From positions 1,488,001 to 1,552,000 of the forward strand of contig NZ_JAAKGB010000001.1 in NCBI RefSeq assembly GCF_011039275.1: a DNA stretch of 64,000 bases. The letters are read 5' to 3'. This DNA is from Streptococcus hyointestinalis. GTDB lineage: Bacteria; Bacillota; Bacilli; Lactobacillales; Streptococcaceae. Shown here in pieces: positions 35,308 through 44,527 of the stretch. Position numbers and translations under genes: made by a program. Positions within the stretch are counted from its first letter, which is position 1, and each line of letters opens with the position of its first letter. Under the pieces are notes generated by a model. That model saw only the letters and a list, made by a program, of their open reading frames with translations, searched no databases and was not told the DNA's origin.

Positions 35308-36420
35308 TCAGACAGTCAACCTTTCTACATCCAAGAATAAGCACACACTCTCACTCGTAGCGCCTGCTACAGAAAAGTGGTTCATGCCGTAGTGAACCGT
35401 TGCTTTTGCCCCACAGAAATTCACATCATCAAGGCTCACTTCCTTGTAGTTATATGTGAGACATTCCCAGCTTTTAGCGGTTCGAACATTACCCTTATAA
35501 TCTACCGTAACGACACCGTTGTATTCACCCTTTAGCTTAATGGTGACACCGTTAATTTCGATGACAGGGTTCTTAAAAATCCCCTCAATCGCCACAGACC
35601 ACATCCCGCTATCTTTGACAGTGTCCGAGAAAAACTCTCCGACCATGACATCATTAACACAGTAAGCGCACTTATGGATAGGGTAAGTATCTTTTAAATT
35701 GCACGTATCAAGACTTAGTTTACAGTTATAGACAATACGGTATTTGCTATCGCATTCCTCAAAGAAGTCACGACAGAAAACAGCATCTGCCTGCGCTTCA
35801 CAGTAATTCAGAAGACCAGCAACATCCTTACAAGACGACTCACAGCAAGCGCAGTTGTTAAGGCAGATTAAGTCTTCGTTATTGCAAAAACTATTTTGCC
35901 TCAAACAGTCCGCTTTCATGTGGGTAAAGTCGCATAAGTCCCACTCCTCTAAATAAACATGGCTTTCTTTTGCCTTGTGCCACACACCGTCTGGATTGTC
36001 AAACTCAACATTAAAGACCAAGTAGCCATCATCCGTAGCAACCCAATCCTTAGCAGACTGGATACTAGTACAGTAAGCGTTGCACCAAATAAGCTGGTAG
36101 CCTGTGTCAATCGCCCAGAGCTTGCCTCCTACCATCAACTCACGCATGATAAAGTCTCTGTGGACAGTGATATTATCAGCAGACCAGTTGTTAGTGCGCA
36201 AGCGTAACTGTAGACTAATGGAGTTACTGTCAACTAATAGTTGACGATTGCTATTCGCCACGTATGAGCCGTCACTAAAGAGCCGAGCTGTCTTCGACAA
36301 GCGAAAAGACAGCGACTCAGATTGATTTTTGACATTCTCTGTGCCTTGGAAAGATAGGTCATTGTACTGGATATAACGCCGTGGCTGGACTTTATCCTCA
36401 CAACAGTAGTTTTCACTCAT
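35308..36420 (-). CDS. Distal-tail (Dit)-like protein with cysteine-rich insertion
   Basis: A 370-residue protein. The first ~150 residues have the Dit-type pattern (SLSFRLSKTARLFSDGSYVANSNRQL, then LRTNNWSADNITVHRDFIMREL, WAIDTGYQLIWCNAYCTS and VFNVEFDNPDGVWHKA). From about 155 to 260 there is an insertion full of cysteines (CNNEDLICLNNCACCESSCK, EECDSKYRIVYNC and HKCAYC). I count about 22 Cys in 370, roughly 6%, far above a normal bacterial protein. Metal or iron-sulphur binding is plausible. The ATG at 36420 overlaps the tape-measure stop by one base. Confidence 0.65.
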   Translation of the reverse strand: MSENYCCEDKVQPRRYIQYNDLSFQGTENVKNQSESLSFRLSKTARLFSDGSYVANSNRQLLVDSNSISLQLRLRTNNWSADNITVHRDFIMRELMVGGKLWAIDTGYQLIWCNAYCTSIQSAKDWVATDDGYLVFNVEFDNPDGVWHKAKESHVYLEEWDLCDFTHMKADCLRQNSFCNNEDLICLNNCACCESSCKDVAGLLNYCEAQADAVFCRDFFEECDSKYRIVYNCKLSLDTCNLKDTYPIHKCAYCVNDVMVGEFFSDTVKDSGMWSVAIEGIFKNPVIEINGVTIKLKGEYNGVVTVDYKGNVRTAKSWECLTYNYKEVSLDDVNFCGAKATVHYGMNHFSVAGATSESVCLFLDVERLTV

Positions 36421-39400
36421 CAAACATACCTCATCAATCTATCTAAGCCGTCCATACCATTAAGGTATTGCGACTTGTTATCTATGTTTTGGGTCATTCT
36501 TGCATTGTTGGTGTTATAGTAATTGTGGATAATTGTGCGATTACCACCATTATTGACCGTAGTTAGTGCTCTTGCACCGTAGCGGTTCATACGATTTAGA
36601 AAAGCTGTGCCAATGCTATCAACAGCCTTTTTGCGTAGGACATACTCACCCTTGGTTAGCATAGCAGGGATAGTATCTGTGCCACGAGCCGTCCAATCGA
36701 CACCACCACCGTTAGCACGATAGATAAGACCGCCATTGAACTTGTTTTTGTTCTTTTTGTTGTAGCCCTTGCCAAGGTATTTCTTAGCCAGTTTATCGTT
36801 GACAGGTGTTTTATCTATCTTAGGCATATCTTTCCCTTGAAACCAGCCGATAAACGTATCCCAAGCATTTCTGAGGTCGTCCTCGAAGTTTCTTAGTTTC
36901 TCCCAAATGCCTACAAAGAAATTTTTAATACCATTGGCGATACCACCAACGAAGCCCATTATTCCGTCCCAAGTTGTTTTGACATCTTCCCAGAACTCAT
37001 CACCGACAGTTACAGAATCCTTACCCTGTCTAACAGCTTCCTCTGTTTTTTCTTGCAAATGGTTAATTTCCTTTTGCAATTCATTGACAGACTCCATATA
37101 GGCTTGCGAGAAGGTCTGACCGTTGTTGACACGCTCAACAATTTTAGCTTGCAATTCTTCGTTATAGATACCGTTTTGCTCAAGAGCTTGTTGGATAGCG
37201 GTATTTATATCGCCAGTCTCACTGTAGGCTTGTTCAAATGACTGATTAACAACCTCAAACGGCAATGCCCTAGCTTTCTCCAAAATAGGATTGAGTCTTT
37301 CGATGGTCTCTTGGGCTTTTTTAACAGACATCGTTTTTAGGTCTTTTATGCCGTTGAATGTATCGACTGCTATGCTTCCTGCTGCACCAATAATTCCGCC
37401 GACTATTGTCCCAACAGGACCAGCCACCATACTTCCTACGGTCGCCCCAGTCATACCCCAGTTCACAGCATTAGTTGAAACACCCATCCCAGTCTTTGTA
37501 CTTTGAGACATGTTACTGCCTTGGATAAGAGCATTGATACCATTGACAGCCAGCGTTCCTCCTGCTGCAATACCAAAGCCTTTCAAGCCACCTTTAAAAC
37601 CAGTCGCTTTAGCACCTAGCGAAGCACCTTCTGGAGCAATTCCGAGCAAGCGCTCATTTAAGAAGCTAGGAAGTTGTTTCAAATATCCCCAGCCACCTTT
37701 CACGAAGTCAAGACCAGTCAACGTCTTCTCAACACCTTTGGCTTTTAGGATGAAGTTACCTAAACCAGCCAAGCCTCGTAAGACTTTTGAACTAGCAAAA
37801 CCAGCTAAAGTTGTCCACAAGATAGCTTTGGTTATGGCTGGATGTTTGTTTAAAAATTTGAGGATTGCTGATAAGAAGTTAAGAATATTTTTGAATGTCC
37901 CTAGAATATTGCGTAAACCATCCTCGACCGTGCCGTCATCACTGACAGCTTTAATCATGCTAAGAACAAATTGCGCCAGTTGCACAATAAACTCACGAAT
38001 GGAAGTTATCGTCCTCTTGCCAGTATCACTAGCTAGAGCTTTACCAGCACCAACTACCAGCTCTGTGAATACCTCACCAAGACCTCTGATGAGATTTTCA
38101 ATTTCAGTTCCTAGGAGGGTGATAAATTGATTAAACTCTGGAGTCTTGCTAGCGTTGATAGCTAGTTCTAGGATACCGTTGATAGTGTTAGCCAAGGTCG
38201 TCACTACACCATCCACAGCGCTCGTCACTGCTGTATTAGTCGCTAAGCCATTCAAGAACTCATAAATCTTGTTAAACATGGACACTACAACAGGAAGTGC
38301 CTGCGACTGACTAATACCCCAAATGATATTATTGAACAAGTTGAGTTTTCCTGTGAGAATATCGAGGGCACCAGCATCTACCAACTTACCTCCAAGTGTC
38401 GCAAAGGTATCAGTTAGATTGACGAATGAAGCAAGATAATCACTTCCAAAGTCCCCTAAGATACGTCCCCGCTCTGGAGTTCCCCAAGTGGAGATAGTGT
38501 TAGCAAGAGTATTCCCAGCGCTACCTACCTTTGCTGTATCGAAACCATCTAGCATACCTCTAAAGAGTGATGATGTGTTTTGCTTGAATGGCTCGCCGTA
38601 AGTGTTTCTGATGTTTTGGGTATACGCCTTGCCTCTATCAACCCATTGGTCTGTCAAAGCGCCGAAACGTCTAATAGCTCCTTCGTTATCAACAATCCAT
38701 TGGGCAGTCCCCTTGATAATTTTAGTCAAGGTGTTGTATAAACCTTTGAATGCTCCGTCAGCACCCTCTGTACCAATGGCGATAAGCGAAAGATTTTCTT
38801 TTAAGTTTTGGAGGGCGTTGGTTGGAGTCTTAATAGTATTTGTCAGCGATTGCAATTCATCTGACAAACCAACTGCCTTGATTGCTTGGACGTAAGTCTC
38901 AACAGAGATTGCCCCCTCTGCTATAGCTTCTTTCAACGAGTTGTAACCACCCAAAAGGTCGTTGCTTTTCAGGTAGTCATTCATCTTTCTAGTGGCTAAA
39001 GCAGATTGCCATTGTTGAATGATTTTGACATCTTGCCACTGGAGTTTACCAGATTGTAAAGCGTCTTGGAGCTGTTTCTGAATGCCATTAAAAGCCTTAT
39101 TGGGGTCTTTTGTACCTGCTGCGATACCTGCGAGTGCTTTTGTCAAACCGATGGAGTCATCAACCCCTAGCGCTTGGAAGACACCCGTCGTTGCGATAAG
39201 GTCTTTACCGTTATAAGCTGTCGCCTTACCGTAATCAATGATTTCTTTTTCATTTTTGGCGATGTCTTCTTGGCTCATTCCAAGAGCCGCCATTTGAACA
39301 CCGTAGTCCGTTACAGCATCACCAAGCTCTTGTGCTTCTGATACTAAGCTAGAAAAGACACGACTACCAGTATTTTGGATAGTGTTAAAAGCATTACTGT

Positions 39401-40316
39401 AAGCTCTTTGGACAAATGCGCCTGTCTGTGCTAGTTGACCTTGGACGCTATTACCAAGGAAAGAGCCGATTTTAGCAGCAGGCTTTAGCGTTGTATTAAG
39501 AGACACCTTGCTCAATTTCAAATAATTCTTGAGCAGTCTGTCCCAAACGTCTGAATAAGCTAGCTTTTTAAGCGAATCTAGGATACTCCCACTTGCCGAA
39601 CGAACTTCTTTCTCATTCTTTTGTAGATTCTTTACGAATTTATTGAGACCAGAGGTATTGCTTGAAAAGTTGCTGTAGGACAACAGACGTTCCTGAGCTT
39701 TCCTAAGAGCTTTATCGCTGGTGTCAATATAGCCATTATTGGTGGTTGATAAAGTATAACCAGCAGTCGCCTTTATAGGGACTTTTAACTTTTTAGCTCT
39801 CACTAAAGCGATAGCACTAGTGATGTCATTGTTAATCTTATCCGCTATCTCATTAGCGACACCGCCTTTGACAACAAACCCGTCTACAAAACTATCGTAG
39901 GCTTTATCACCTAGCTTCCAGAGCTTCTTGGTGAGTTTCTTTTGGGATTTCTCAACCCTTTTGCCAAGAGTTTCAGCAACATCTTCAAGTTGCTTACCGA
40001 TAGAGCCGTATTGTTTCACAAGGTCATCACTCACCAACCCCTTTGGTATTGATTTAGAACTTGTTGCGACTACTTTGCTAATGCTAGAAATGGATGATTT
40101 TACGGTACTCTCTAACCCTTTTATCTGTCTTTCAGCTCTACTAGTATTGATACCCACATCAATAGAAAAAGATGAGTTTTTACCCCCATCTTTTTTCAAA
40201 TCTTTGATGTTTTTATTTAGATATTTGATGAGGGCAGCAGAATTATTAAGGGATTTTTGTAAGTCCTCGACATCTTTCTTACCTGTTATTTTGACCCCAA
40301 TTGTGCGAATAGACAT
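36420..40316 (-). CDS. Tape measure protein
   Basis: A 1298-residue tape measure protein, the largest gene here, which sets tail length. By the usual 1.5 angstroms per residue that implies a tail near 195 nm, an estimate only. Residues ~340-500 hold the tape-measure N-terminal domain (GVFQALGVDDSIGLTKALAGIAAGTKDPNKAF and LQWQDVKIIQQWQSA). Hydrophobic helices follow (~860-1000, including a Gly-rich GAAGSIAVDTFNG), and the C-terminus carries AMLTKGEYVLRKKAVDSIG, a motif common in Gram-positive tape measure proteins. It lies between the major tail protein and the Dit-like gene as expected. Confidence 0.92.
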   Translation of the reverse strand: MSIRTIGVKITGKKDVEDLQKSLNNSAALIKYLNKNIKDLKKDGGKNSSFSIDVGINTSRAERQIKGLESTVKSSISSISKVVATSSKSIPKGLVSDDLVKQYGSIGKQLEDVAETLGKRVEKSQKKLTKKLWKLGDKAYDSFVDGFVVKGGVANEIADKINNDITSAIALVRAKKLKVPIKATAGYTLSTTNNGYIDTSDKALRKAQERLLSYSNFSSNTSGLNKFVKNLQKNEKEVRSASGSILDSLKKLAYSDVWDRLLKNYLKLSKVSLNTTLKPAAKIGSFLGNSVQGQLAQTGAFVQRAYSNAFNTIQNTGSRVFSSLVSEAQELGDAVTDYGVQMAALGMSQEDIAKNEKEIIDYGKATAYNGKDLIATTGVFQALGVDDSIGLTKALAGIAAGTKDPNKAFNGIQKQLQDALQSGKLQWQDVKIIQQWQSALATRKMNDYLKSNDLLGGYNSLKEAIAEGAISVETYVQAIKAVGLSDELQSLTNTIKTPTNALQNLKENLSLIAIGTEGADGAFKGLYNTLTKIIKGTAQWIVDNEGAIRRFGALTDQWVDRGKAYTQNIRNTYGEPFKQNTSSLFRGMLDGFDTAKVGSAGNTLANTISTWGTPERGRILGDFGSDYLASFVNLTDTFATLGGKLVDAGALDILTGKLNLFNNIIWGISQSQALPVVVSMFNKIYEFLNGLATNTAVTSAVDGVVTTLANTINGILELAINASKTPEFNQFITLLGTEIENLIRGLGEVFTELVVGAGKALASDTGKRTITSIREFIVQLAQFVLSMIKAVSDDGTVEDGLRNILGTFKNILNFLSAILKFLNKHPAITKAILWTTLAGFASSKVLRGLAGLGNFILKAKGVEKTLTGLDFVKGGWGYLKQLPSFLNERLLGIAPEGASLGAKATGFKGGLKGFGIAAGGTLAVNGINALIQGSNMSQSTKTGMGVSTNAVNWGMTGATVGSMVAGPVGTIVGGIIGAAGSIAVDTFNGIKDLKTMSVKKAQETIERLNPILEKARALPFEVVNQSFEQAYSETGDINTAIQQALEQNGIYNEELQAKIVERVNNGQTFSQAYMESVNELQKEINHLQEKTEEAVRQGKDSVTVGDEFWEDVKTTWDGIMGFVGGIANGIKNFFVGIWEKLRNFEDDLRNAWDTFIGWFQGKDMPKIDKTPVNDKLAKKYLGKGYNKKNKNKFNGGLIYRANGGGVDWTARGTDTIPAMLTKGEYVLRKKAVDSIGTAFLNRMNRYGARALTTVNNGGNRTIIHNYYNTNNARMTQNIDNKSQYLNGMDGLDRLMRYV

Positions 40317-40333
40317 GCTTACCCTCCGTTATT

Positions 40334-41686
40334 CTAAAAGTCTTCCATGTTACGGCGAATTTCGTAGAAGTTACCATCATCATCACGAGAAACGACAAAG
40401 GTCAATGAAAGTGTAATCTCACCATCAACACCAAACTCACGAGAATTTTCAGTAATGAGAACGTTGTTAAAGACAAGGTATTCTTCGATACCACGAGTAT
40501 TAACCACTTTCTGAATGACACGGAATTTAGTTGATTTCAAGCGTTTTTCATTGGCTACAATCAACTCAACATCACGCTCTGCGTTATAAGTGACAAGCAA
40601 GTCTTTGCCGATGTAGTATTTATCAACCAAGACGCCACCACGCTCTGTTGCATAGTGCGCTTGTGACAAGACGATAAACTCATCGAGTTCTAGGTTAGAC
40701 CCCGGTGTCAATGGCACATTGGACATGATAGAGCATGAGCAAGTGTCGCCACTGATAAAGATAGAGTTACAATCTTCGTAGTAGAGGTCTTCTAGGTGCA
40801 AGTAGCCGTATTCTTTGCCATCAATAGTCTTAGACACGACTGTGAACTGGTCTGTCACAGGGATACCACTTGTCATCTTCTTGGACATGGATTGTAGCGG
40901 ATTTAACCACCAGTCGTTGCATGATGTCGTTGTTGCTGTGATTTCTTTTGAGATTTCAATAGACGATGGGTCATATTGACGTCCAAAGCATGTCGCATCC
41001 GTAGCATCCACAGTCACATTGTGGGTAAAGGATGTCAAACATGAAAGCAAGACGTTGGTGAATTTACGCAATTCAGAACGGTCTGCAATGATATAGAGTG
41101 AGGACAATCCTAGTTGTGTTGTCGCTTTCTCTGTATCGGTGTTTTCAATCACCACATTAAAGACAATCCCCTCTTGCCCCGGTTTCCAACCAGTACCGAT
41201 TTGGGTAATGATTGTACTGTCCGCAAGGTCAATCACTCGCAAGTGTTCCCCAGCAGTGTGAGCTGTGAATGATTGCGTATAGACGTAAGCATCCTTTTGA
41301 GCGATGTCATTGTAGTCTGAGATAGTGACTTTCAGCGTATAGTTACCTGCCTTAGTCAAGTTGAGATACATTGCATAGAAACCAAGGGCGAAGTTCTCAG
41401 CACGAGAGCGAATGCGGTATTTTGCGCCAACTTTACCCTCTGTTGGCGTTGCCCAGAGTGTTCCAGTATTCAAACACTTGATAGGTCCGCAGTTAAGCTG
41501 GTCTTCCGGGACATCTTTTGATTGGTAGTAATGCCCAGTCCCTGCGGTCAACTCAATGTACTTGCTTGTTTTTTGGCGCACACAAGGACGGATTTCCTCG
41601 TTGACAGCAACGATGATGTTATCGTCTTTTGATTGTGCGTTGTAACCGTACAGAGGATGGGTCATATCAACATAACAATTTGTCAT
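40334..41686 (-). CDS. Probable major tail (tube) protein
   Basis: A 450-residue protein immediately upstream of the tape measure gene. It is beta-rich and modular: NCYVDMTHPLYGYNAQ at the start, a jelly-roll-like part with YTLKVTISDYNDIAQKDAYVYTQSFTAH (~115-150), then a section around DATCFGRQYDPSSIEIS and a C-terminal part YLVFNNVLITENSREFGVDGEITLSLTFVVS resembling tail tube folds. Eleven or so cysteines. Assignment rests on position and size; a sheath-less long-tailed phage needs a tube gene here and no other candidate exists. Confidence 0.6.
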   Translation of the reverse strand: MTNCYVDMTHPLYGYNAQSKDDNIIVAVNEEIRPCVRQKTSKYIELTAGTGHYYQSKDVPEDQLNCGPIKCLNTGTLWATPTEGKVGAKYRIRSRAENFALGFYAMYLNLTKAGNYTLKVTISDYNDIAQKDAYVYTQSFTAHTAGEHLRVIDLADSTIITQIGTGWKPGQEGIVFNVVIENTDTEKATTQLGLSSLYIIADRSELRKFTNVLLSCLTSFTHNVTVDATDATCFGRQYDPSSIEISKEITATTTSCNDWWLNPLQSMSKKMTSGIPVTDQFTVVSKTIDGKEYGYLHLEDLYYEDCNSIFISGDTCSCSIMSNVPLTPGSNLELDEFIVLSQAHYATERGGVLVDKYYIGKDLLVTYNAERDVELIVANEKRLKSTKFRVIQKVVNTRGIEEYLVFNNVLITENSREFGVDGEITLSLTFVVSRDDDGNFYEIRRNMEDF

Positions 41687-41700
41687 CTTGTCTCCTTTTC

Positions 41701-41898
41701 TTATTTAGCCTTATCATCATCCGCTTTAGTAGCTTTTTTCTTAGCTTGGGATGCTGCCTTAGCTTCTTCTTGAGCTTGTGCTACCATGTGCTCACGGACA
41801 CGAGTCATTGCTTGCATCTCAAGACGGTTATTATGTTGTTGAGCAATTTCGTTGCGAGTATAGAAGAATTGCTCGAGGTCTAATGGTTTTTCTACCAT
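41701..41898 (-). CDS. Small Ala/Lys-rich phage protein
   Basis: A 65-residue helical protein (EKPLDLEQFFYTRNEIAQQ) with an Ala/Lys tail (AKAASQAKKKATKADDDKAK). It lies between the tail-completion-like gene and the major tail gene. Not recognised; possibly a tail assembly accessory. Confidence 0.55.
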   Translation of the reverse strand: MVEKPLDLEQFFYTRNEIAQQHNNRLEMQAMTRVREHMVAQAQEEAKAASQAKKKATKADDDKAK

Positions 41899-41902
41899 TT
41901 TA

Positions 41903-42505
41903 TTATCTCCTTTTAAAATTATAGGGCATACAGATATATTGAGAGAGCGTCACAGGAAAAGCGAACATCTCCACTTCATCCGTTACCTCATTATCAAAAT
42001 CTTGCAAGTCTCCGATGTCAGTGATTGCGATTGAAATAGGCAAGTACCAATCCTCAATCGCTGCGACATCTTGAGCAAAGGTTATAGATTTAAGACCGCT
42101 TCTGAAACTTCTAACACGGTGGACAAGCGCTCTTGTTATGGCACAATAGACGCCATCACGATACTCTAGTTTCCCCTCGGGTGTATTTTCGATACACACA
42201 CGACCAGCAGGCGGCGATACCGTTGAGTAATAGACCGCAAAGCTAATTACATACCGTTGAAAACAGCCATTGGCGGATGTTTCTGGATTGACATCCATAG
42301 CTAGAAATGGGAATGCGACACCGTGGTTGATTTGGAAGTGTTCGGACGTGCCAAAGTGCTCATTGAACTGCACATCGAAGTTTTCATAGCGCTTGTAGGG
42401 GTCTGTCTCATCCAAATTAACAGGTTGGATAATATAGTCCAAAACCTCGTAACCAAAAGATTGCAGGTACTTCTTAAAGTTAATAAAAATTTCGCTAGCA
42501 CTCAT
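41903..42505 (-). CDS. Tail terminator/neck-like protein
   Basis: A 200-residue protein starting MSASEIFINFKKYLQSFGYEVLDY, with the helical start and strand core (NHGVAFPFLAMDVNPETSANG and VISFAVYYSTVSPPAGRVCIENTPEG) of tail terminator or minor-tail proteins. It overlaps the preceding HK97 gp10-like gene by four bases. Function by position only. Confidence 0.55.
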   Translation of the reverse strand: MSASEIFINFKKYLQSFGYEVLDYIIQPVNLDETDPYKRYENFDVQFNEHFGTSEHFQINHGVAFPFLAMDVNPETSANGCFQRYVISFAVYYSTVSPPAGRVCIENTPEGKLEYRDGVYCAITRALVHRVRSFRSGLKSITFAQDVAAIEDWYLPISIAITDIGDLQDFDNEVTDEVEMFAFPVTLSQYICMPYNFKRR

Positions 42506-42981
42506 TTCCGTAACCTCTTAGGAATTTTTACCCTCATGCCTCCTTGGTTAACAAAGGCTTGCAATTTACCGTTATCCAGCCCCTTGTCATCAGAACTACC
42601 TGCGCCGTTACGCTTGACACCTTTGTATTTAGCTCTCCACTCACCGCTATCACCCACACTGTAGCGAGGGCTACGAGCGATTTGCTCCGCTGCCGCCTCA
42701 ATATAAGGAAACGGGTCCCAATTAGGATAGCCTTCCTTGGCGTACTGATAGGCGTAGTAATCTTCTTCTTTGCTCAGGTAGCGCAATAGACTTGGAGAAG
42801 CATAGATAGTAAAGCCATCTTTTTCATCTCTGATAACCGTAGAACGTTGCAAGCTACCACTTTGCACAGACACAATCGCTCTAGCTTCCATAGCGGTAGT
42901 TTTGACATAGTCCGCATAATCTTCTAGGAGCTCTTTGCCTTTAATGTCAGATAAATGAACTTTTTTATTCTTCGTGGTCAT
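42502..42981 (-). CDS. HK97 gp10-like head-tail joining protein
   Basis: A 159-residue protein with LLEDYADYVKTTAMEARAIVSVQSGSLQRSTVIRDEKDGFTIYAS, resembling HK97 gp10-type proteins, which finish the head-tail junction. The segment YAYQYAKEGYPNWDPFPYIEAAAEQIARSPRY continues the pattern (a Tyr-rich, Pro-containing stretch before the C-terminal helix). Ends basic. It overlaps both neighbours, as connector genes do. Confidence 0.65.
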   Translation of the reverse strand: MTTKNKKVHLSDIKGKELLEDYADYVKTTAMEARAIVSVQSGSLQRSTVIRDEKDGFTIYASPSLLRYLSKEEDYYAYQYAKEGYPNWDPFPYIEAAAEQIARSPRYSVGDSGEWRAKYKGVKRNGAGSSDDKGLDNGKLQAFVNQGGMRVKIPKRLRK

Positions 42982-43471
42982 GCGTTATCACCCCTTGTAA
43001 TTGATGGATGAACGGTTGACACTCTAAGAGCAATTGTTTTTCCTCACGTCCAGTCATGTTCTGACCGACAAGGAGAATTTCAAAACAGCCCGGCATGAAC
43101 TCCATCGCCCTTGAGTCAATGACCTTCCAAAAACGATAGCCTACTTCACCATCACAGCCATAGTAATTACACTTAGTGGCAATACGTTGGATAATGTAGT
43201 AACCGTTAAAGATATTGAAATCACAACCATGCGGCTGATTGTAGGCGCTGAAAAAGAATTTTTCACGATGGTTATTGACTTCTAGTCCATGTGTCGTGGT
43301 CGTAGACGTCTTTCCTGTACCGTTGCCCTCTGGATAGTGGTCGATACAGTAGAAATGCTCGACCTCTTCCCAGATACACTTGAAAATCTGTCTACTGTTC
43401 TCATCAAACATAGGCTTTTCACCGCCTTGTCTGATAAGGACGATTTCTCTATTGGTCTGTGGTAGTGGCAT
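42965..43471 (-). CDS. Head-tail connector-region protein, Cys-containing
   Basis: A 168-residue protein in the connector cluster. It contains CIWEEVEHFYCIDHYPEGNG, HGCDFNIFNGYYIIQRIATKCNYYGCDGEVGYRF and a C-terminal CFEILLVGQNMTGREEKQLLLECQPFIHQL. Position implies an adaptor or stopper protein, but I recognise no family. It overlaps the previous gene by about 23 bases. Confidence 0.5.
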   Translation of the reverse strand: MPLPQTNREIVLIRQGGEKPMFDENSRQIFKCIWEEVEHFYCIDHYPEGNGTGKTSTTTTHGLEVNNHREKFFFSAYNQPHGCDFNIFNGYYIIQRIATKCNYYGCDGEVGYRFWKVIDSRAMEFMPGCFEILLVGQNMTGREEKQLLLECQPFIHQLQGVITHDHEE

Positions 43472-43727
43472 CGCTCACCTCTTCAAATTGGTGTTTTTCC
43501 GTGCCGTCCTTATCTACGTAGGTCTTGCGCAAAAGATAGCGACCGATGAGCTCATCAACGTTCAGTGTTTCACCGACACGCCAATGCAAGAACCTTGTGC
43601 CGTCAAAAATCTTAGTCTCGGTCTTATAGACCTCCTTGCCACCAGTCGTGCGACCAGTGCCACATTTAGAGCACCCGCTGTAGCTTCTGACTTCACGAGC
43701 ATACTCACCATTATATTTTATAAGCAT
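43449..43727 (-). CDS. Small connector-region protein with Cys pair
   Basis: A 92-residue protein, start MLIKYNGEYAREVRSYSGCSKCGTGRTTGG. The CSKCGTGR motif resembles a zinc knuckle; after it a beta-rich part (TRFLHWRVGETLNVDELIGRYLLRKTYVDKDG) follows. I place the start at 43727 because AAGGAAAAAGAT precedes it; the frame extends further upstream into the neighbour. Similar small capsid or connector-completion proteins with a CxxC are common in Firmicutes phages. Confidence 0.55.
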   Translation of the reverse strand: MLIKYNGEYAREVRSYSGCSKCGTGRTTGGKEVYKTETKIFDGTRFLHWRVGETLNVDELIGRYLLRKTYVDKDGTEKHQFEEVSDATTTDQ

Positions 43728-44512
43728 ATCTTTTTCCTTCCGATAGCAACATCCCATCTAGGGTCATACTCCCTCTCGCACAAACTAAGCATGCTAAGGG
43801 TTTGAAATGCCCATTTGTAGATAAGTTTCATGTAAATGCGGTTAATGTCACCGTCATCTACTTCCCATTCCCTCACAAAGCTGTCTACTTGTTTCTTTTT
43901 GAGAGTAGAACCAACAGCTAGTCTGTCCATCATCATACAGTCATTGAGACTGCCACAGTCATTCTGATAAGCGATAAAGACATTCATGAAATGACATAGG
44001 CTCTCGATGACACATTTTGGTATAGTCTCTGCTGTGTATCCTGCTTCATAGACAGCAACGAGCTTATAGGTGGTCTTACAAGCGCAAGCACACTGTTGTT
44101 TACAACAAGGCTTGACGTATTGTGACATATCCACAATGAAAGTTTCTTCTACCCAATCCCAGTTGTACAAGCTAGAGTCAAGCTCTATAATCTCACGCTC
44201 TAAGCCTTGGCGAACATGTAGATAGAGCCTCATAGTCGCAGGGTCAAAGCCCTTGTGATAATAAGGCTTCAACTCAAAGATAGCCTTGCAATTGCAGACC
44301 TCATAATCGCCAAGCTCTATCACCTCTTGTCGCTCTGTCTTGAGAATAGTGGCACAATCCTTATCTACCCAACAAAAGAGACGGGCAAGGACATTAAAGA
44401 ACGTGCCCATGTATTGTTGGACGAGTACGCCATCATCACAGTTAAAACACGGACAATGCTCTGAAAATACCTCTGAGAATTTCAAAAGCTCTACTGTTGT
44501 ATCATCAGCCAT
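43718..44512 (-). CDS. Cysteine-rich connector/neck protein
   Basis: A 264-residue protein directly downstream of the major capsid gene. It holds about 18 cysteines (~7%), in clusters HCPCFNC (start), CNC (~75), and CCKQQCACACK (~140-150), the last within nine residues. The rest has helical stretches (CVIESLCHFMNVFIAYQNDCGSL). Position suggests the head-tail adaptor. The Cys clusters could coordinate metal; in a cytoplasmically assembled virion disulphides are unlikely. No family recognised. Confidence 0.5.
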   Translation of the reverse strand: MADDTTVELLKFSEVFSEHCPCFNCDDGVLVQQYMGTFFNVLARLFCWVDKDCATILKTERQEVIELGDYEVCNCKAIFELKPYYHKGFDPATMRLYLHVRQGLEREIIELDSSLYNWDWVEETFIVDMSQYVKPCCKQQCACACKTTYKLVAVYEAGYTAETIPKCVIESLCHFMNVFIAYQNDCGSLNDCMMMDRLAVGSTLKKKQVDSFVREWEVDDGDINRIYMKLIYKWAFQTLSMLSLCEREYDPRWDVAIGRKKICL

Positions 44513-44527
44513 CGCCTGTCCTCCTTA

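Noticed and set aside
37510..38130. 206-codon plus-strand frame inside the tape measure gene
   Set aside because: Antisense shadow of a clear tape measure protein; proline-rich composition is typical of such shadows.
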